Below, in pieces: positions 18,944 to 29,171 of a stretch of 64,000 nucleotides of DNA. The stretch comes from Ramlibacter rhizophilus. GTDB lineage: Bacteria; Pseudomonadota; Gammaproteobacteria; Burkholderiales; Burkholderiaceae_C. The DNA lies in assembly GCF_004681965.1 (NCBI RefSeq), contig NZ_SMLL01000004.1:248001-312000 (forward strand). Reading direction: 5' to 3'. The stretch's first letter is position 1. Each line of letters begins with the position of its first letter. A model generated the notes under the pieces. The model ran no database searches. It saw nothing but the letters and a program-made list of their open reading frames with translations, and had not been told where the DNA came from. The position numbers were made by a program, and so were the translations under genes.

Positions 18944-19402
18944 TTAGCGCGGCGGCGCATCCGCCGGCCCGGCATCCCGCGGCACCGGCCGGGGGTTGCC
19001 GCGGTCGTCGATGGCGACGTAGGTCAGCGAAGCCTCGGTCACCTTGATGTAGCTGCCCTGGCTGCCGAAGCGCTCCGCGTACACCTCCACCTGGACAGTG
19101 ATGGAGGTGCGCCCGATGCGCGTGAGCCCGGCATAGAAAGACAGGATGTCGCCGACCCGCACCGGGTGCTTGAAGACGAACTCGTTGACCGCCACCGTCG
19201 CCATCCGGCCCTTGGCGATACGCGCCGGGACCACCGAGCCGGCCAGGTCCACCTGCGCCATGACCCAGCCGCCGAAGATGTCGCCGTTGGCGTTGGTGTC
19301 CCCCGGCATGGGAATCACCTTGAGCACCAGCTCCTTGTCGGCGGGCAGGCTGGCCGCCGGCGGCGCCTCGCGTCCTTCGGCGTCACCTGGTTTCATGGAC
19401 AT
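18944..19402 (-). CDS. Acyl-CoA thioesterase, hotdog fold (YciA-like)
   Basis: A 152-residue single hotdog-domain protein that would hydrolyse acyl-CoA thioesters. The family signature 'MPGDTNANGDIFGGWVMAQVDLAGS' (about residues 32-56) contains the catalytic Asp of YciA-type enzymes, and 'EFVFKHPVRVGDILSFYAGL' is also typical. The start 'MSMKPGD' was chosen because the longer opening upstream runs antisense into the ABC transporter gene. It is divergent from the Atm1-type gene over 45 bp. Fatty-acid genes nearby make a role in acyl-CoA turnover plausible. Confidence 0.9.
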   Translation of the reverse strand: MSMKPGDAEGREAPPAASLPADKELVLKVIPMPGDTNANGDIFGGWVMAQVDLAGSVVPARIAKGRMATVAVNEFVFKHPVRVGDILSFYAGLTRIGRTSITVQVEVYAERFGSQGSYIKVTEASLTYVAIDDRGNPRPVPRDAGPADAPPR

Positions 19403-19405
19403 GGG

Positions 19406-19411
19406 CACAAT
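19406..19411 (+). promoter_or_regulatory. Candidate -10 box for the Atm1-type ABC gene
   Basis: CACAAT 36 nt before the ATG at 19448, in the 45-bp gap between divergent genes. It has the same form as boxes before argB (4670) and the LysR gene (21357). Confidence 0.3.
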
Positions 19412-19447
19412 CTCCTGTCGTTTCACTGAGCTTTCGGATTCTCTTCG

Positions 19448-21328
19448 ATGCGCCGCGCCGGCGAACTCGCTTCCCCCCCGCCCCTGAGCAACGCCGCGGC
19501 GCAGCCGACGCCGCGCAAGCGCAGCGACTGGGCCACCCTCGCTCGCCTGCTTCCCTACCTGTGGCAGTACCGCTGGCGTGTGCTGGCGGCGTTGGCCTTC
19601 ATGGTGGCGGCCAAGCTCGCCAACGTGAGCGTGCCCCTGCTGCTCAAGCAGCTGGTGGACAGCATGACGCCCGGCGGCGGGCAGTTGCCGACCGGCGGCG
19701 AGGCGGTCGCGGCCGCGGTGCTGGCCGTGCCGGTGGGGCTGCTGCTGGGTTACGGGCTGCTGCGCCTGTCCACCTCGCTCTTCACCGAGCTGCGCGAACT
19801 GGTCTTCGCCAAGGCCACACACGGGGCGGCCCGCAGCATCGCGCTGCAGACCTTCGGCCACCTGCATTCGCTCAGCCTGCGCTTCCACCTGGAGCGGCAG
19901 ACCGGCGGCATGACCCGCGATATCGAGCGCGGGGTGCGCGGCATCGAGTCGCTGATCTCGTACTCCCTCTACAGCGTCATCCCCACGCTGATCGAGGTCA
20001 CGCTGGTGCTGGCCATCCTGGCGGTCAAGTTCGACATGGGCTTCGTCTGGATCACCGCCACGGCGCTGGTGCTGTACATCGGCTTCACCGTGAGCGTGAC
20101 CGAGTGGCGGACCAAGTTCAGGCGCGAGGCCAACGAGTTCGACTCGGCCGCACACACGCGCGCCGTGGACTCGCTGCTGAACTACGAGACCGTCAAGTAC
20201 TTCAACAACGAAGGCTTCGAGGCCAAGCGCTACGACGAAAGCCTGGAGCGCCTGCGCAAGTCCCGCCTGAAGTCGCAGTCCACCCTGTCCATGCTCAACA
20301 CGGGGCAGCAGCTCATCATCGCCACGGCGCTGGTCTTGATGCTGTGGCTTGCGACCCGGGGCGTGGTGGAGGGGCGGCTGACGCTGGGCGACCTGGTCAT
20401 GATCAACGCCTTCATGATCCAGCTGTACATCCCGCTCAACTTCCTGGGCGTGCTGTACCGGGAGATCAAGCAGAGCCTCACCGACCTGGACAAGATGTTC
20501 ACGCTCATGGAGCGCGAGCGCGAGGTGGCCGACAAGCCGGGCGCGCTGCCGCTTTCAGGCCTGGAGCAGCCGACGGTGCGCTTCGAGCACGTGCGCTTCG
20601 GCTACGAGCCCAGCCGCGAGATCCTGCACGACGTGAGCTTCGAGATCCCGGCCGGCAAGACGGTGGCGGTGGTCGGCCCTTCGGGCTCGGGCAAATCGAC
20701 ACTGGCGCGGCTGCTGTTTCGCTTCTACGACCTCCAGCAGGGCCGCATCAGCATCGCCGGCCAGGACATCCGCGAGGTGACCCAGGCCAGCGTGCGCCAG
20801 GCGATCGGCATCGTGCCGCAGGACACGGTGCTGTTCAACGACACGGTGGAATACAACATCGCCTACGGCCGCCCGGGCGCGACGCGCGCGGAGGTGGAGG
20901 CGGCGGCGCGGGCCGCGCGCATCCACGACTTCATCGAGTCCACCCCCAAGGGCTACCAGACCATGGTGGGGGAGCGGGGCCTGAAGCTCTCCGGCGGCGA
21001 GAAGCAGCGCGTGGCCATCGCGCGCACGCTGCTGAAGAACCCGCCCATCCTCATCTTCGACGAAGCCACCTCGGCGCTGGACTCGGCCAACGAGCGCGCC
21101 ATCCAGGCCGAGCTGAAAAGCGCGGCGCGCTACAAGACGGCGCTCGTGATCGCGCACCGCCTGTCCACGGTGGTCGACGCGCACGAGATCCTGGTCATGG
21201 AGGCGGGGCGCATCATCGAGCGCGGCACCCACCCGCAGCTGCTCGCACAGGGCGGGCGCTACGCCGCGATGTGGGCGCTGCAGCGCCAGCACCGCGACCA
21301 GCCCCAGGCCGAGCCGTCCGGCGAGTAG
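19448..21328 (+). CDS. Atm1-type ABC exporter (heavy-metal/glutathione conjugate family)
   Basis: A 626-residue fused half-transporter that works as a homodimer in the inner membrane. The membrane domain spans about residues 25-330 and has 'LNYETVKYFNNEGFE', a signature of the Atm1/HMT1 group that exports glutathione-bound metals or sulfur species. The ATPase domain has Walker A 'GPSGSGKST', Q-loop 'IGIVPQDTVLFNDTVEYNI', signature 'LSGGEKQRVAIART' and Walker B 'ILIFDEATSALD'. The charged N-terminal tail of about 20 residues lies before the first helix. The group assignment is by motif; the cargo is unknown. Confidence 0.92.
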   Translation: MRRAGELASPPPLSNAAAQPTPRKRSDWATLARLLPYLWQYRWRVLAALAFMVAAKLANVSVPLLLKQLVDSMTPGGGQLPTGGEAVAAAVLAVPVGLLLGYGLLRLSTSLFTELRELVFAKATHGAARSIALQTFGHLHSLSLRFHLERQTGGMTRDIERGVRGIESLISYSLYSVIPTLIEVTLVLAILAVKFDMGFVWITATALVLYIGFTVSVTEWRTKFRREANEFDSAAHTRAVDSLLNYETVKYFNNEGFEAKRYDESLERLRKSRLKSQSTLSMLNTGQQLIIATALVLMLWLATRGVVEGRLTLGDLVMINAFMIQLYIPLNFLGVLYREIKQSLTDLDKMFTLMEREREVADKPGALPLSGLEQPTVRFEHVRFGYEPSREILHDVSFEIPAGKTVAVVGPSGSGKSTLARLLFRFYDLQQGRISIAGQDIREVTQASVRQAIGIVPQDTVLFNDTVEYNIAYGRPGATRAEVEAAARAARIHDFIESTPKGYQTMVGERGLKLSGGEKQRVAIARTLLKNPPILIFDEATSALDSANERAIQAELKSAARYKTALVIAHRLSTVVDAHEILVMEAGRIIERGTHPQLLAQGGRYAAMWALQRQHRDQPQAEPSGE

Positions 21329-21356
21329 GGCGCCGCGTCCGTGCGCCGGGCGGGAG

Positions 21357-21362
21357 CACAAT
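21357..21362 (+). promoter_or_regulatory. Candidate -10 box of the LysR gene
   Basis: CACAAT in the 71-bp gap between the ABC gene and the LysR gene, 37 nt before the ATG at 21400. No convincing -35 is seen. Confidence 0.3.
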
Positions 21363-21399
21363 CGATCGCATGCACAACCGTTCGAGCGTCCGCTGAGCC

Positions 21400-22332
21400 A
21401 TGGAAACCAAGTGGCTGGAAGACTTCGTGAGCCTGGCCGAGACGCGCAGCTTCAGCCGTTCAGCGCAGCTCCGCCACGTGACGCAGCCGGCGTTCTCGCG
21501 CCGCATCCAGGCGCTGGAGGCCTGGGCCGGTACCGACCTGGTGGACCGCAGCTCCTACCCCACGCGCCTGACCCCGGCCGGCGAGACGCTCTACGCCCAG
21601 TCGCTGGAAGTGCTGCAGGCCGTGCAAGGCATGCGCTCCATGCTGCGCGGGCATGCGCTGGCGGGCCAGGACGTCATCGAGGTGGCGGCGCCGCACACGC
21701 TGGCCTTCACCTTCTTTCCCAGCTGGCTGGCTGAACTGCGTGAGCGCTTCGGGCCGGTCAAGAGCCGCCTGATGGCCCTGAACGTGCACGACGCCGCGCT
21801 GCGCCTGGTCGATGGCGGCTGCGACCTCCTCATCGCCTACCACCACCCGGCCGAGCCGCTGCAGCTCGACGCCGATCGCTACGAGATGGTCGTCCTCGGC
21901 CGCGAGACGCTGGCGGCCTACTCGCGCGCCGACGAGTCCGGGCAGCCGCGGTTCCGGCTGCCCGGCACCGCGGCCGAGCCGCTGCCCTACCTGGCCTATG
22001 CGCCCGGCGCCTACCTCGGGCGCCTGGTCGAGTTGCTGCTGAAAGAGGCGCAGCCGGCGGTGCACCTGGACCGCGTGTACGAAACCGACATGGCCGAGGG
22101 CCTGAAGGTGATGGCAGCGGAGGGCCACGGCCTGGCCTTCCTGCCGTCCAGTGCCGTGCGGCGGGAGCTGCGCTCGCGCCGGCTCGTTCCGGCGCAGGCG
22201 GCCGACGAGGCCGGGCGCCTGTCGCTGGAGATGGAGATCCGCGCCTACCGCGTGCGCCCGCAGGGCCGCGACGCGGGCAAGCGCGCGCTGCAGTCCCTGT
22301 GGCAGTTCCTGCGGGGCCGCACGGAAGGCTGA
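21400..22332 (+). CDS. LysR-family regulator, HypT-like
   Basis: A 310-residue LysR regulator. The N-terminal helix-turn-helix reads 'SFSRSAQLRHVTQPAFSRRIQALEAWAGTDLVDR' (about residues 17-50). The 'METKWLEDFVSLAETRSFS' opening and 'VTQPAFSRRI' resemble HypT (YjiE) of E. coli, a hypochlorite-responsive activator. The effector domain runs from about residue 90. It lies 110 bp upstream of aspA on the same strand and may control aspA or the glt genes, but LysR proteins usually regulate a divergent gene, and here the upstream neighbour is codirectional. The HypT resemblance does not prove the same signal. Confidence 0.88.
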   Translation: METKWLEDFVSLAETRSFSRSAQLRHVTQPAFSRRIQALEAWAGTDLVDRSSYPTRLTPAGETLYAQSLEVLQAVQGMRSMLRGHALAGQDVIEVAAPHTLAFTFFPSWLAELRERFGPVKSRLMALNVHDAALRLVDGGCDLLIAYHHPAEPLQLDADRYEMVVLGRETLAAYSRADESGQPRFRLPGTAAEPLPYLAYAPGAYLGRLVELLLKEAQPAVHLDRVYETDMAEGLKVMAAEGHGLAFLPSSAVRRELRSRRLVPAQAADEAGRLSLEMEIRAYRVRPQGRDAGKRALQSLWQFLRGRTEG

Positions 22333-22442
22333 TCGTGGTGCAGCGCGTCATGCGCGCCGCGCATGGACCCGCGGGAAAAAGGCATTGGCAAGCGGGCGCG
22401 GGCATGCCTAGAGTGGCTGCTTCTGCGCTCCAGCCCTTCTAA

Positions 22443-23858
22443 ATGACCGCCACCCCGCACCGCGTCGAACGCGATTTCCTCGGCCCCCGCGACATTCCTG
22501 CCGACGCCTACTGGGGCGTCCACACCGCCCGCGCGGTCGAGAACTTCCCCATCTCCGGCACGCCCGTGTCGGCCATGCCGGAGCTCATTCGGGCTTTCGG
22601 TTTCGTCAAGAAGGCCACGGCCGGCGCCAACCTGGAGCTGGGCGTGCTCGACGCCAAGCGGGCGCACGCCATCATGTGGGCCTGCGACCGGTTGATCGCA
22701 GGGGAGTTCCACGAGCAGTTCGTGGTGGACGTGATCCAGGGCGGCGCGGGCACCTCCACCAACATGAACGCCAACGAGGTCATCGCCAACCTCGCACTGG
22801 AGCGCCTGGGCTTCGAAAAGGGGCGCTACGACGTCCTGCATCCCAACGACCACGTCAACGCCTCCCAAAGCACGAACGACGTCTATCCCACCGCCGTGCG
22901 CCTGGCGCTGTGGGCGGGCATCGACAAGCTGCTCGATTCGATGGCCGTGCTGCGCACGGGCTTCGAGGCCAAGGCGGAGGAGTTCAAGGAGGTGTTGAAG
23001 ATCGGGCGCACGCAGCTGCAGGACGCGGTGCCCATGACCCTGGGCCAGGAGTTCTCCACCTACGCCGTGATGATGGAGGAGGACGAGGCCCGCCTGCGCG
23101 AGGCGCGCGCCCTCATCCAGGAGATCAACCTGGGGGCCACGGCCATCGGCACCGGCATCAACGCACCGGCCGGCTACGCGGACCTGGCCTGCCGCCTGCT
23201 CGCGCAGGGCAGTGGCATCCCGGTGGTCAAGTCCAAGAACCTGGTCGAGGCCACGCAGGACACCGGCGCCTTCGTGCAGCTCTCGGGCGTCCTCAAGCGC
23301 GTGGCCACCAAGCTGTCCAAGACCTGCAACGACCTGCGCCTGCTCTCCAGCGGCCCGCAGGCCGGCTTCGGTGACATCCGCCTGCCGCCGCGGCAGGCGG
23401 GCTCGTCCATCATGCCGGGCAAGGTCAACCCGGTGATTCCGGAGGTGATGAACCAGGTGGCCTTCGAGGTGATCGGCAACGACATCACCGTCACCCTGGC
23501 CTCCGAGGCCGGCCAGTTGCAGCTCAATGCATTCGAGCCGATCATGGGCTGGAGCCTGTTCAAGAGCATCAAGCACCTGTCCAACGCCTGCCTCACGCTG
23601 CAGGCCCATTGCGTGGCAGGGATCGAGCCCAATCGCGAGCTGCTGGCGCGCCGGGTGCGCGAGTCGGTCACGCTGGTCACGGCGCTCAATCCGATCATCG
23701 GGTACGAGAAGGCCGCCCTCATCGCCAAGACCGCGATCGCCACCGGCGCGCCCATCGAGGACGTCGCGCACTCCCTAGGCATCCTCACCCGCGAGGAGAT
23801 GGCGGCGCTGCTGGTGCCGCAGACGCTCACCGAGCCGCTTCGCCTGCAATCGAAGTGA
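22443..23858 (+). CDS. aspA: Aspartate ammonia-lyase
   Basis: A 471-residue member of the fumarase/aspartase family that deaminates L-aspartate to fumarate and ammonia. Key segments are 'GVHTARAVENFPISG', 'QGGAGTSTNMNANEVIAN', 'HPNDHVNASQSTNDVYPTA' and the flexible active-site loop signature 'GSSIMPGKVNPVIPE' with its catalytic Ser. This combination is typical of aspartase rather than fumarase C. Next downstream are the genes of a glutamate/aspartate ABC importer, so imported aspartate can be fed into the TCA cycle. Confidence 0.93.
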   Translation: MTATPHRVERDFLGPRDIPADAYWGVHTARAVENFPISGTPVSAMPELIRAFGFVKKATAGANLELGVLDAKRAHAIMWACDRLIAGEFHEQFVVDVIQGGAGTSTNMNANEVIANLALERLGFEKGRYDVLHPNDHVNASQSTNDVYPTAVRLALWAGIDKLLDSMAVLRTGFEAKAEEFKEVLKIGRTQLQDAVPMTLGQEFSTYAVMMEEDEARLREARALIQEINLGATAIGTGINAPAGYADLACRLLAQGSGIPVVKSKNLVEATQDTGAFVQLSGVLKRVATKLSKTCNDLRLLSSGPQAGFGDIRLPPRQAGSSIMPGKVNPVIPEVMNQVAFEVIGNDITVTLASEAGQLQLNAFEPIMGWSLFKSIKHLSNACLTLQAHCVAGIEPNRELLARRVRESVTLVTALNPIIGYEKAALIAKTAIATGAPIEDVAHSLGILTREEMAALLVPQTLTEPLRLQSK

Positions 23859-23942
23859 CCGCCGGCACGAAGCCTGCTTATGCTCCAACGCGGCCTCGGC
23901 CATTGGTAGGCATCGCCATTTCGATGTGAGCAAAGTGACCTA

Positions 23943-23954
23943 AGGGTATTCCCT
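23943..23954 (+). promoter_or_regulatory. Short inverted repeat upstream of gltI
   Basis: AGGG-TATT-CCCT, a 12-bp inverted repeat 64 bp before the gltI start, followed by a candidate -10 (TAGAAT, 23969-23974). It may be an operator of the glt operon; the regulator is unknown. Confidence 0.4.
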
Positions 23955-24017
23955 CAAGTTCGTTTTCGTAGAATTTTCGGTTCATTCAACCCCACGCTTT
24001 CGACACAGGAGATGCGT

Positions 24018-24917
24018 ATGAAGAAGCAAGTGCTGGCCCTCGCCGTTCTGATGGCTGCCGCCGGCGGCGCCATGGCCCAGGCCAACGACACGCTGGCCAA
24101 GATCAAGAACTCGGGCACCATCACCATGGGCGTGCGCGATTCGTCCGGTGCCCTGTCCTATACGCTGGGTGACGGCAAGTACGCCGGCTACCACGTCGAG
24201 ATCTGCCAGCGCATCATCGACAACGTCGAGAAGGCCGTCGGCCGCAAGCTGGATGTGAAGTACCAGCCCGTGACCTCGCAGAACCGCATCCCGCTGGTGC
24301 AGAACGGCACGGTGGACATCGAGTGCGGCTCCACCACCAACAACGCCACCCGCCAGAAGGACGTGGCCTTCCTGCCCACCACCTTCGTCGAGGAAGTGCG
24401 CATCGCCACCAAGGCCAACTCCGGCATCACCGGGATCAAGGACCTGGACAACAAGACGGTGGCCACCACTACCGGCACCACCTCCGTGCAGCACCTGCGC
24501 AAGCACGAGCGTGGCGAGAAGCTGAACTTCAAGGAAATCTACGGCAAGGACCACGCCGACAGCTTCCTGCTGCTGGAGTCCGGCCGCGCCGATGCCTTCG
24601 TGATGGACGGCGCCATCCTGGCGGGCAACATCGCCAACGCCAAGAACCCCGAGCAGTACAAGCTGGTGGGCGAGGTGCTGAGCGTGGAGCCCATCGCCAT
24701 CATGGTGCGCAAGGACGACGCGGCCTTCAAGAAGATCGGCGACGAGACCGTGCGCCAGATGGCCAAGTCCGGCGAACTCGCCAAGCTGTGGGACAAGTGG
24801 TTCATGCAACCCATCCCGCCGAAGAACGCGAAGGTGGGCTACGCGGCCAGCGAGAGCACCAAGCAGGCCTGGGCCAACCCCAACGACAAGCCGATGGAAG
24901 AGTACTCGAAGAAATAA
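24018..24917 (+). CDS. gltI: Glutamate/aspartate ABC importer, periplasmic binding protein
   Basis: A 299-residue periplasmic solute-binding protein of family 3. The signal peptide 'MKKQVLALAVLMAAAGGAMA' should be cut before Gln-Ala-Asn. The ligand domain has 'ITMGVRDSSGALSY', 'GYHVEICQRI' and 'DIECGSTTNNATRQKDVAFL', matching GltI. I prefer the ATG at 24018 over the one at 24012 because AGGAG at 24007-24011 gives normal spacing to it and would touch the earlier ATG. A terminator-like hairpin follows before gltJ, which would give more binding protein than permease. Confidence 0.94.
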   Translation: MKKQVLALAVLMAAAGGAMAQANDTLAKIKNSGTITMGVRDSSGALSYTLGDGKYAGYHVEICQRIIDNVEKAVGRKLDVKYQPVTSQNRIPLVQNGTVDIECGSTTNNATRQKDVAFLPTTFVEEVRIATKANSGITGIKDLDNKTVATTTGTTSVQHLRKHERGEKLNFKEIYGKDHADSFLLLESGRADAFVMDGAILAGNIANAKNPEQYKLVGEVLSVEPIAIMVRKDDAAFKKIGDETVRQMAKSGELAKLWDKWFMQPIPPKNAKVGYAASESTKQAWANPNDKPMEEYSKK

Positions 24918-24940
24918 TCGAGATCGCCTGAGGACGAAGA

Positions 24941-24972
24941 CCCCGCCGAGGCGCCTGCTGAGGCGGGGTTTT
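24941..24972 (+). terminator. Terminator-like hairpin between gltI and gltJ
   Basis: CCCCGCC (24941-24947) pairs with GGCGGGG (24962-24968), followed by TTTT. The loop itself holds the palindrome AGGCGCCT. Since gltJKL follow on the same strand, partial termination or protection of the gltI message is likely. Confidence 0.75.
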
Positions 24973-25022
24973 CAGCATCTGGCAGCGGTAAACAAGAACG
25001 AGCGATCAAGAGGGCTCCGCGC

Positions 25023-25742
25023 ATGACCTGGGATTGGGCAGTATTCCTGAACGATGACGGCAGTGGCCGCACTTACCTCGAGTGGTTGTTCGAGGCCTGG
25101 CAATGGACGCTCACGGTGGCGGGTTGCTCCTGGGTCGTGGCCGTGGTGGCCGGTGCGCTGATCGGCACGATGCGCACCCTGCCCAACAGCCCCGTGCTGG
25201 TGCGCCTGGCCAATGTGTGGGTGGAGGCGTTCCGCAACGTACCCATCCTGGTGCAACTCTTCCTCTGGTACTTCGTCGTGCCGCGGGTGTTCCCGTTCTT
25301 CCAGGAGGTCCCCGGCTTCCTGCTGGTTGTCTTCGCGCTGGGCTTCTTCACCTCCGCGCGCATCGCCGAGCAGGTGCGCGCCGGCATCCAGTCGCTGCCG
25401 CGCGGCCAGCGCAACGCCGGCATGGCCATGGGCTTCACGACGGCTCAAACCTATCGCTATGTGCTCCTGCCCATGGCGTTTCGCATCATCCTGCCGCCGC
25501 TCACCAGCGAGTCCATGAACCTGCTGAAGAACTCCTCGGTGGCGTTCGCGGTGTCCATCCCCGAACTGACCATGTACGCCATGCAGGTGCAGGAGGAAAC
25601 CTCGCGCGGCATCGAGGTGTACATCGTCGTGACGGCGGCCTACGCCGTCTCCGCCTTCGCCGTCAACCGCGTGTTCGCCTGGATCGAACGGCGCGTGCAG
25701 GTGCCAGGCTTCATCGTGGCCGGCGCCGCGGGAGGTCACTGA
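25023..25742 (+). CDS. gltJ: Glutamate/aspartate ABC importer permease GltJ
   Basis: A 239-residue inner-membrane permease of the polar amino-acid HisM type. It has about five hydrophobic segments. The EAA-type cytoplasmic loop, which contacts the ATPase, is in the 'QVRAGIQSLPRGQRNAGMAMGFTTAQTYRYVLLP' region. 'VEAFRNVPILVQLFLWYFVVP' is typical of GltJ. Its stop overlaps the gltK start (TGATG). Confidence 0.93.
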   Translation: MTWDWAVFLNDDGSGRTYLEWLFEAWQWTLTVAGCSWVVAVVAGALIGTMRTLPNSPVLVRLANVWVEAFRNVPILVQLFLWYFVVPRVFPFFQEVPGFLLVVFALGFFTSARIAEQVRAGIQSLPRGQRNAGMAMGFTTAQTYRYVLLPMAFRIILPPLTSESMNLLKNSSVAFAVSIPELTMYAMQVQEETSRGIEVYIVVTAAYAVSAFAVNRVFAWIERRVQVPGFIVAGAAGGH

Positions 25743-26410
25743 TGGGCGCGCTCGACTTCGGCTTCTTCAACTGGGAGATCTTCAGCAACTTCGTGCTGAA
25801 GGGGCTCCTGTTCAGCATCCAGCTGACCATCATCGCCACACTGGGCGGCGTCTTCTTCGGCACGCTGCTCGCGCTCATGCGCCTGTCGGGCCGCAAGGTG
25901 CTCGTGGTGCCGGCCACCATCTACGTCAACGGCATGCGATCGGTGCCGCTGGTGATGGTGATCCTCTGGTTCTTCCTGCTGGTGCCGCTCATCATCGGCC
26001 GGCCGGTGGGCGCGGAGTACTCGGCCATCATCACCTTCATCGCCTTCGAGGCGGCGTACTTCAGCGAAATCATGCGCGCGGGCATCCAGTCGATCCCGCG
26101 GGGTCAGGTGTACGCCGGGCAGGCGCTGGGCATGAGCTATGGCCAGAACATGCGCCTGGTCGTGCTGCCGCAGGCCTTCCGCAACATGCTGCCTGTGCTG
26201 CTGACGCAGACCATCATCCTGTTCCAGGACACCTCGCTGGTCTATGCCATCGGCGCCTACGACCTGCTCAAGGGCTTTTCCACCGCCGGCAAGATCTATG
26301 GCCGTCCGGAGGAGACCTACATCCTGGCCGCGGTCTTTTATTTCGTGATCTGCTACACCTTGTCCTGGCTGGTCAAGCGCCTGCAGAACCGCATCGCCAT
26401 CATTCGCTGA
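25742..26410 (+). CDS. gltK: Glutamate/aspartate ABC importer permease GltK
   Basis: A 222-residue permease, the second membrane subunit. 'GMRSVPLVMVILWFFLLVPL' and the EAA loop 'MRAGIQSIPRGQVYAGQALGMSYGQNMRLVVLP' parallel those of GltJ. The start is the ATG that overlaps the gltJ stop by one base; the longer open frame upstream is a shadow inside gltJ. It pairs with GltJ to form the channel energised by GltL. Confidence 0.93.
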   Translation: MGALDFGFFNWEIFSNFVLKGLLFSIQLTIIATLGGVFFGTLLALMRLSGRKVLVVPATIYVNGMRSVPLVMVILWFFLLVPLIIGRPVGAEYSAIITFIAFEAAYFSEIMRAGIQSIPRGQVYAGQALGMSYGQNMRLVVLPQAFRNMLPVLLTQTIILFQDTSLVYAIGAYDLLKGFSTAGKIYGRPEETYILAAVFYFVICYTLSWLVKRLQNRIAIIR

Positions 26411-26428
26411 ACCGTCGAAAGCAACACC

Positions 26429-27166
<738 letters not shown>

Positions 27167-27215
27167 AGGCGCGAATGAATCTCCTCTGCGGCCCGATCTG
27201 GCGCCTGCGCTTCTC

Positions 27216-27233
27216 GCCGTACCCAAGTACGGC
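27216..27233 (+). other. Perfect 7-bp hairpin in the gltL-pyrC gap
   Basis: GCCGTAC and GTACGGC flank CCAA. The surrounding sequence resembles a dispersed intergenic element I recall from comamonad genomes, but only one copy is in this window. No T-run follows, so it is not a standard terminator. The 163-bp gap holds no gene I can support. Confidence 0.4.
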
Positions 27234-27314
27234 TGCGATGCTCGGCACCACCCCGGGCCGCTCGCTACGATTCCTTCGCACGTTCTGAGCCGTCGGCGGG
27301 GGGCTACAGGGTGG

Positions 27315-27320
27315 GACAAT
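27315..27320 (+). promoter_or_regulatory. pyrC: -10-like box 9 nt before the pyrC start
   Basis: GACAAT ends 9 nt before the pyrC ATG at 27330. A transcript starting at the usual distance would begin at or next to the start codon, so the mRNA may be leaderless. No strong Shine-Dalgarno sequence lies in between. Confidence 0.5.
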
Positions 27321-27329
27321 CCAGGTTCC

Positions 27330-28361
27330 ATGACCTCGCAGCTCACCCTCACCCGCCCCGACGACTGGCACCTGCATGTGCGCGACGGCGCCGCCATGGC
27401 CGCCGTGGTGCCGCACAGCGCCGCGCAGTTCGGCCGCGCGATCATCATGCCCAACCTGCGCCCGCCGGTGACCACCACCGAGCAGGCGCTGGCCTACCGG
27501 GACCGCATCCTGGCCTGCGTGCCCCCGGGGCTGGCGTTCGAGCCCCTGATGACGCTCTATCTGACGGACCGGCTCCCGCCCGAGGAGATCCGTCGCGCCC
27601 GCGAAGCCGGCATCGCCGCCGTCAAGCTCTACCCGGCCGGCGCCACCACCAACAGCGACGCCGGCGTGACCGACCTGGCCAAGGTGTACCCCACGCTGGA
27701 AGCCATGCAACGCGAAGGCCTGCCGCTGCTGGTGCACGGCGAGGTGACCTCGCCCGAGGTCGATCTCTTCGACCGCGAGGCGGTCTTCATCGACGAAAAG
27801 CTCATTCCGCTGCGGCGCGATTTCCCGCAGCTGAAGATCGTGATGGAGCACATCACCACGCGCGAGGCGGCGCAGTACATCCGCGAGGCCGACGCGAACA
27901 CCGCGGCCACCATCACGGCGCACCACCTGCTGTACAACCGCAACGCGATCTTCACCGGTGGCATCCGCCCGCACTACTACTGCCTGCCCGTCCTCAAGCG
28001 CGAGACGCACCGCCAGGCGCTGGTGGAGGCGGCCACCGGCGGCAGCCCGAAGTTCTTCCTGGGCACGGACAGCGCCCCGCATCCGGCGCACCTGAAGGAG
28101 CACGCCAGCGGCTGCGCCGGCTGCTACACGGCGCATGCGGCCATCGAGCTGTACGCCCAGGCCTTCGAGGCCGCCGGTGCGCTGGAGCGCCTGGAAGCCT
28201 TCGCCAGCTTCCACGGCCCCGACTTCTACGGCCTGCCGCGCAACACCGGCACCGTTACCCTGCGCCGCGAGCCTTGGACCGTGCCCGAGGCCTATGCCTT
28301 CGGCGAGGCCCAGCTCAAGCCCCTGGGCGCGGGCGAAACGCTGGCGTGGAAGCTGGCCTGA
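27330..28361 (+). CDS. pyrC: Dihydroorotase (type II)
   Basis: A 343-residue zinc amidohydrolase that interconverts carbamoyl aspartate and dihydroorotate in pyrimidine synthesis. The metal motif '[10 protein letters not shown]' (His14, His16) and Lys99 in '[16 protein letters not shown]', the residue that is carboxylated, are present. Others are '[18 protein letters not shown]', 'MEHITTREA' and '[13 protein letters not shown]'. Length matches the E. coli-type enzyme. The DUF3025 gene begins inside its last codons. Confidence 0.96.
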   Translation: MTSQLTLTRPDDWHLHVRDGAAMAAVVPHSAAQFGRAIIMPNLRPPVTTTEQALAYRDRILACVPPGLAFEPLMTLYLTDRLPPEEIRRAREAGIAAVKLYPAGATTNSDAGVTDLAKVYPTLEAMQREGLPLLVHGEVTSPEVDLFDREAVFIDEKLIPLRRDFPQLKIVMEHITTREAAQYIREADANTAATITAHHLLYNRNAIFTGGIRPHYYCLPVLKRETHRQALVEAATGGSPKFFLGTDSAPHPAHLKEHASGCAGCYTAHAAIELYAQAFEAAGALERLEAFASFHGPDFYGLPRNTGTVTLRREPWTVPEAYAFGEAQLKPLGAGETLAWKLA

Positions 28362-29104
28362 GCCTGGACTGGTCCGCGCCCGGGCTGGCGCCATGGCGCG
28401 AGCCGGGCGAGCGCCTGGCCCGGCGCATCGCCGCTGGCGCGCCGGTGCACGCCGCCCTGAACGAGGAGGCCGGCCGCGCGCGCGTGTCCGGCGTGCCGCG
28501 CTTCGTGCCGCAGCAGGCGCTGGGCGCCGGCATGCCCTACGAGCGCTTCATCCGCGAGAGCGGCTGTTGTCCGAGCCGCGACAACCTGCACGACTTTCTC
28601 AATGGCCTGGTCTGGCTCGCGTTCCCGCGGGCCAAGGCGCGGCTCAATGAACTTCAGGCGGATCAGATCGCGCGGCATGGCATCGGCGCCGAGCGGGGAC
28701 CGGTGCGCGACGCGGTCACCCTCTTCGACGAGAACGGCCTGCTGCTGCAGGCGCCGCCTCCCCTCTGGGAGGCGCTGCTCGCGCGCGAGTGGCGGCGCCT
28801 CTTCGTGGAGCTGCGGCCCCTGTGGACCGCCGCGCAGGTGCTGATCTTCGGCCACGCGCTGCTGGAGAAGCTCGCCGCGCCGCGCAAGGACATGACCGCC
28901 CACGTCTGGCGTGCGCCCGCGCCGCTGCATGATGCGGCGCAGGCGGACCGCTGGCTGGCCGGCGAGTTCACGCCCGACGCCCTGGCCGCCAAGCCCTTCA
29001 CGCCGCTGCCGGTGCTGGGCATCCCCGGCTGGTGCGCGGCCAACCAGAACTTTTCCTTCTACGACGACTCATTGGTCTTCAGGCCGATGCGCCGTCGCGC
29101 TTGA
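28346..29104 (+). CDS. DUF3025 domain protein
   Basis: A protein of about 252 residues of the DUF3025 family, function unknown. The family core is visible: '[16 protein letters not shown]', '[25 protein letters not shown]', '[15 protein letters not shown]' and '[16 protein letters not shown]'. It has no signal peptide or membrane helix. The start is uncertain: the GTG at 28346 overlaps the pyrC end by 16 bp and is the first sensible start; no ATG exists before the conserved region. Overlap with pyrC suggests cotranscription, but no link to pyrimidine metabolism is known. Confidence 0.8.
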   Translation: MEAGLSLDWSAPGLAPWREPGERLARRIAAGAPVHAALNEEAGRARVSGVPRFVPQQALGAGMPYERFIRESGCCPSRDNLHDFLNGLVWLAFPRAKARLNELQADQIARHGIGAERGPVRDAVTLFDENGLLLQAPPPLWEALLAREWRRLFVELRPLWTAAQVLIFGHALLEKLAAPRKDMTAHVWRAPAPLHDAAQADRWLAGEFTPDALAAKPFTPLPVLGIPGWCAANQNFSFYDDSLVFRPMRRRA

Positions 29105-29171
29105 AACCGGCGGCCGCGGCCTTATCTTTCGCGCGGGAATCCTTTTCCTTCTACCGGAGCTACTAGCCAAA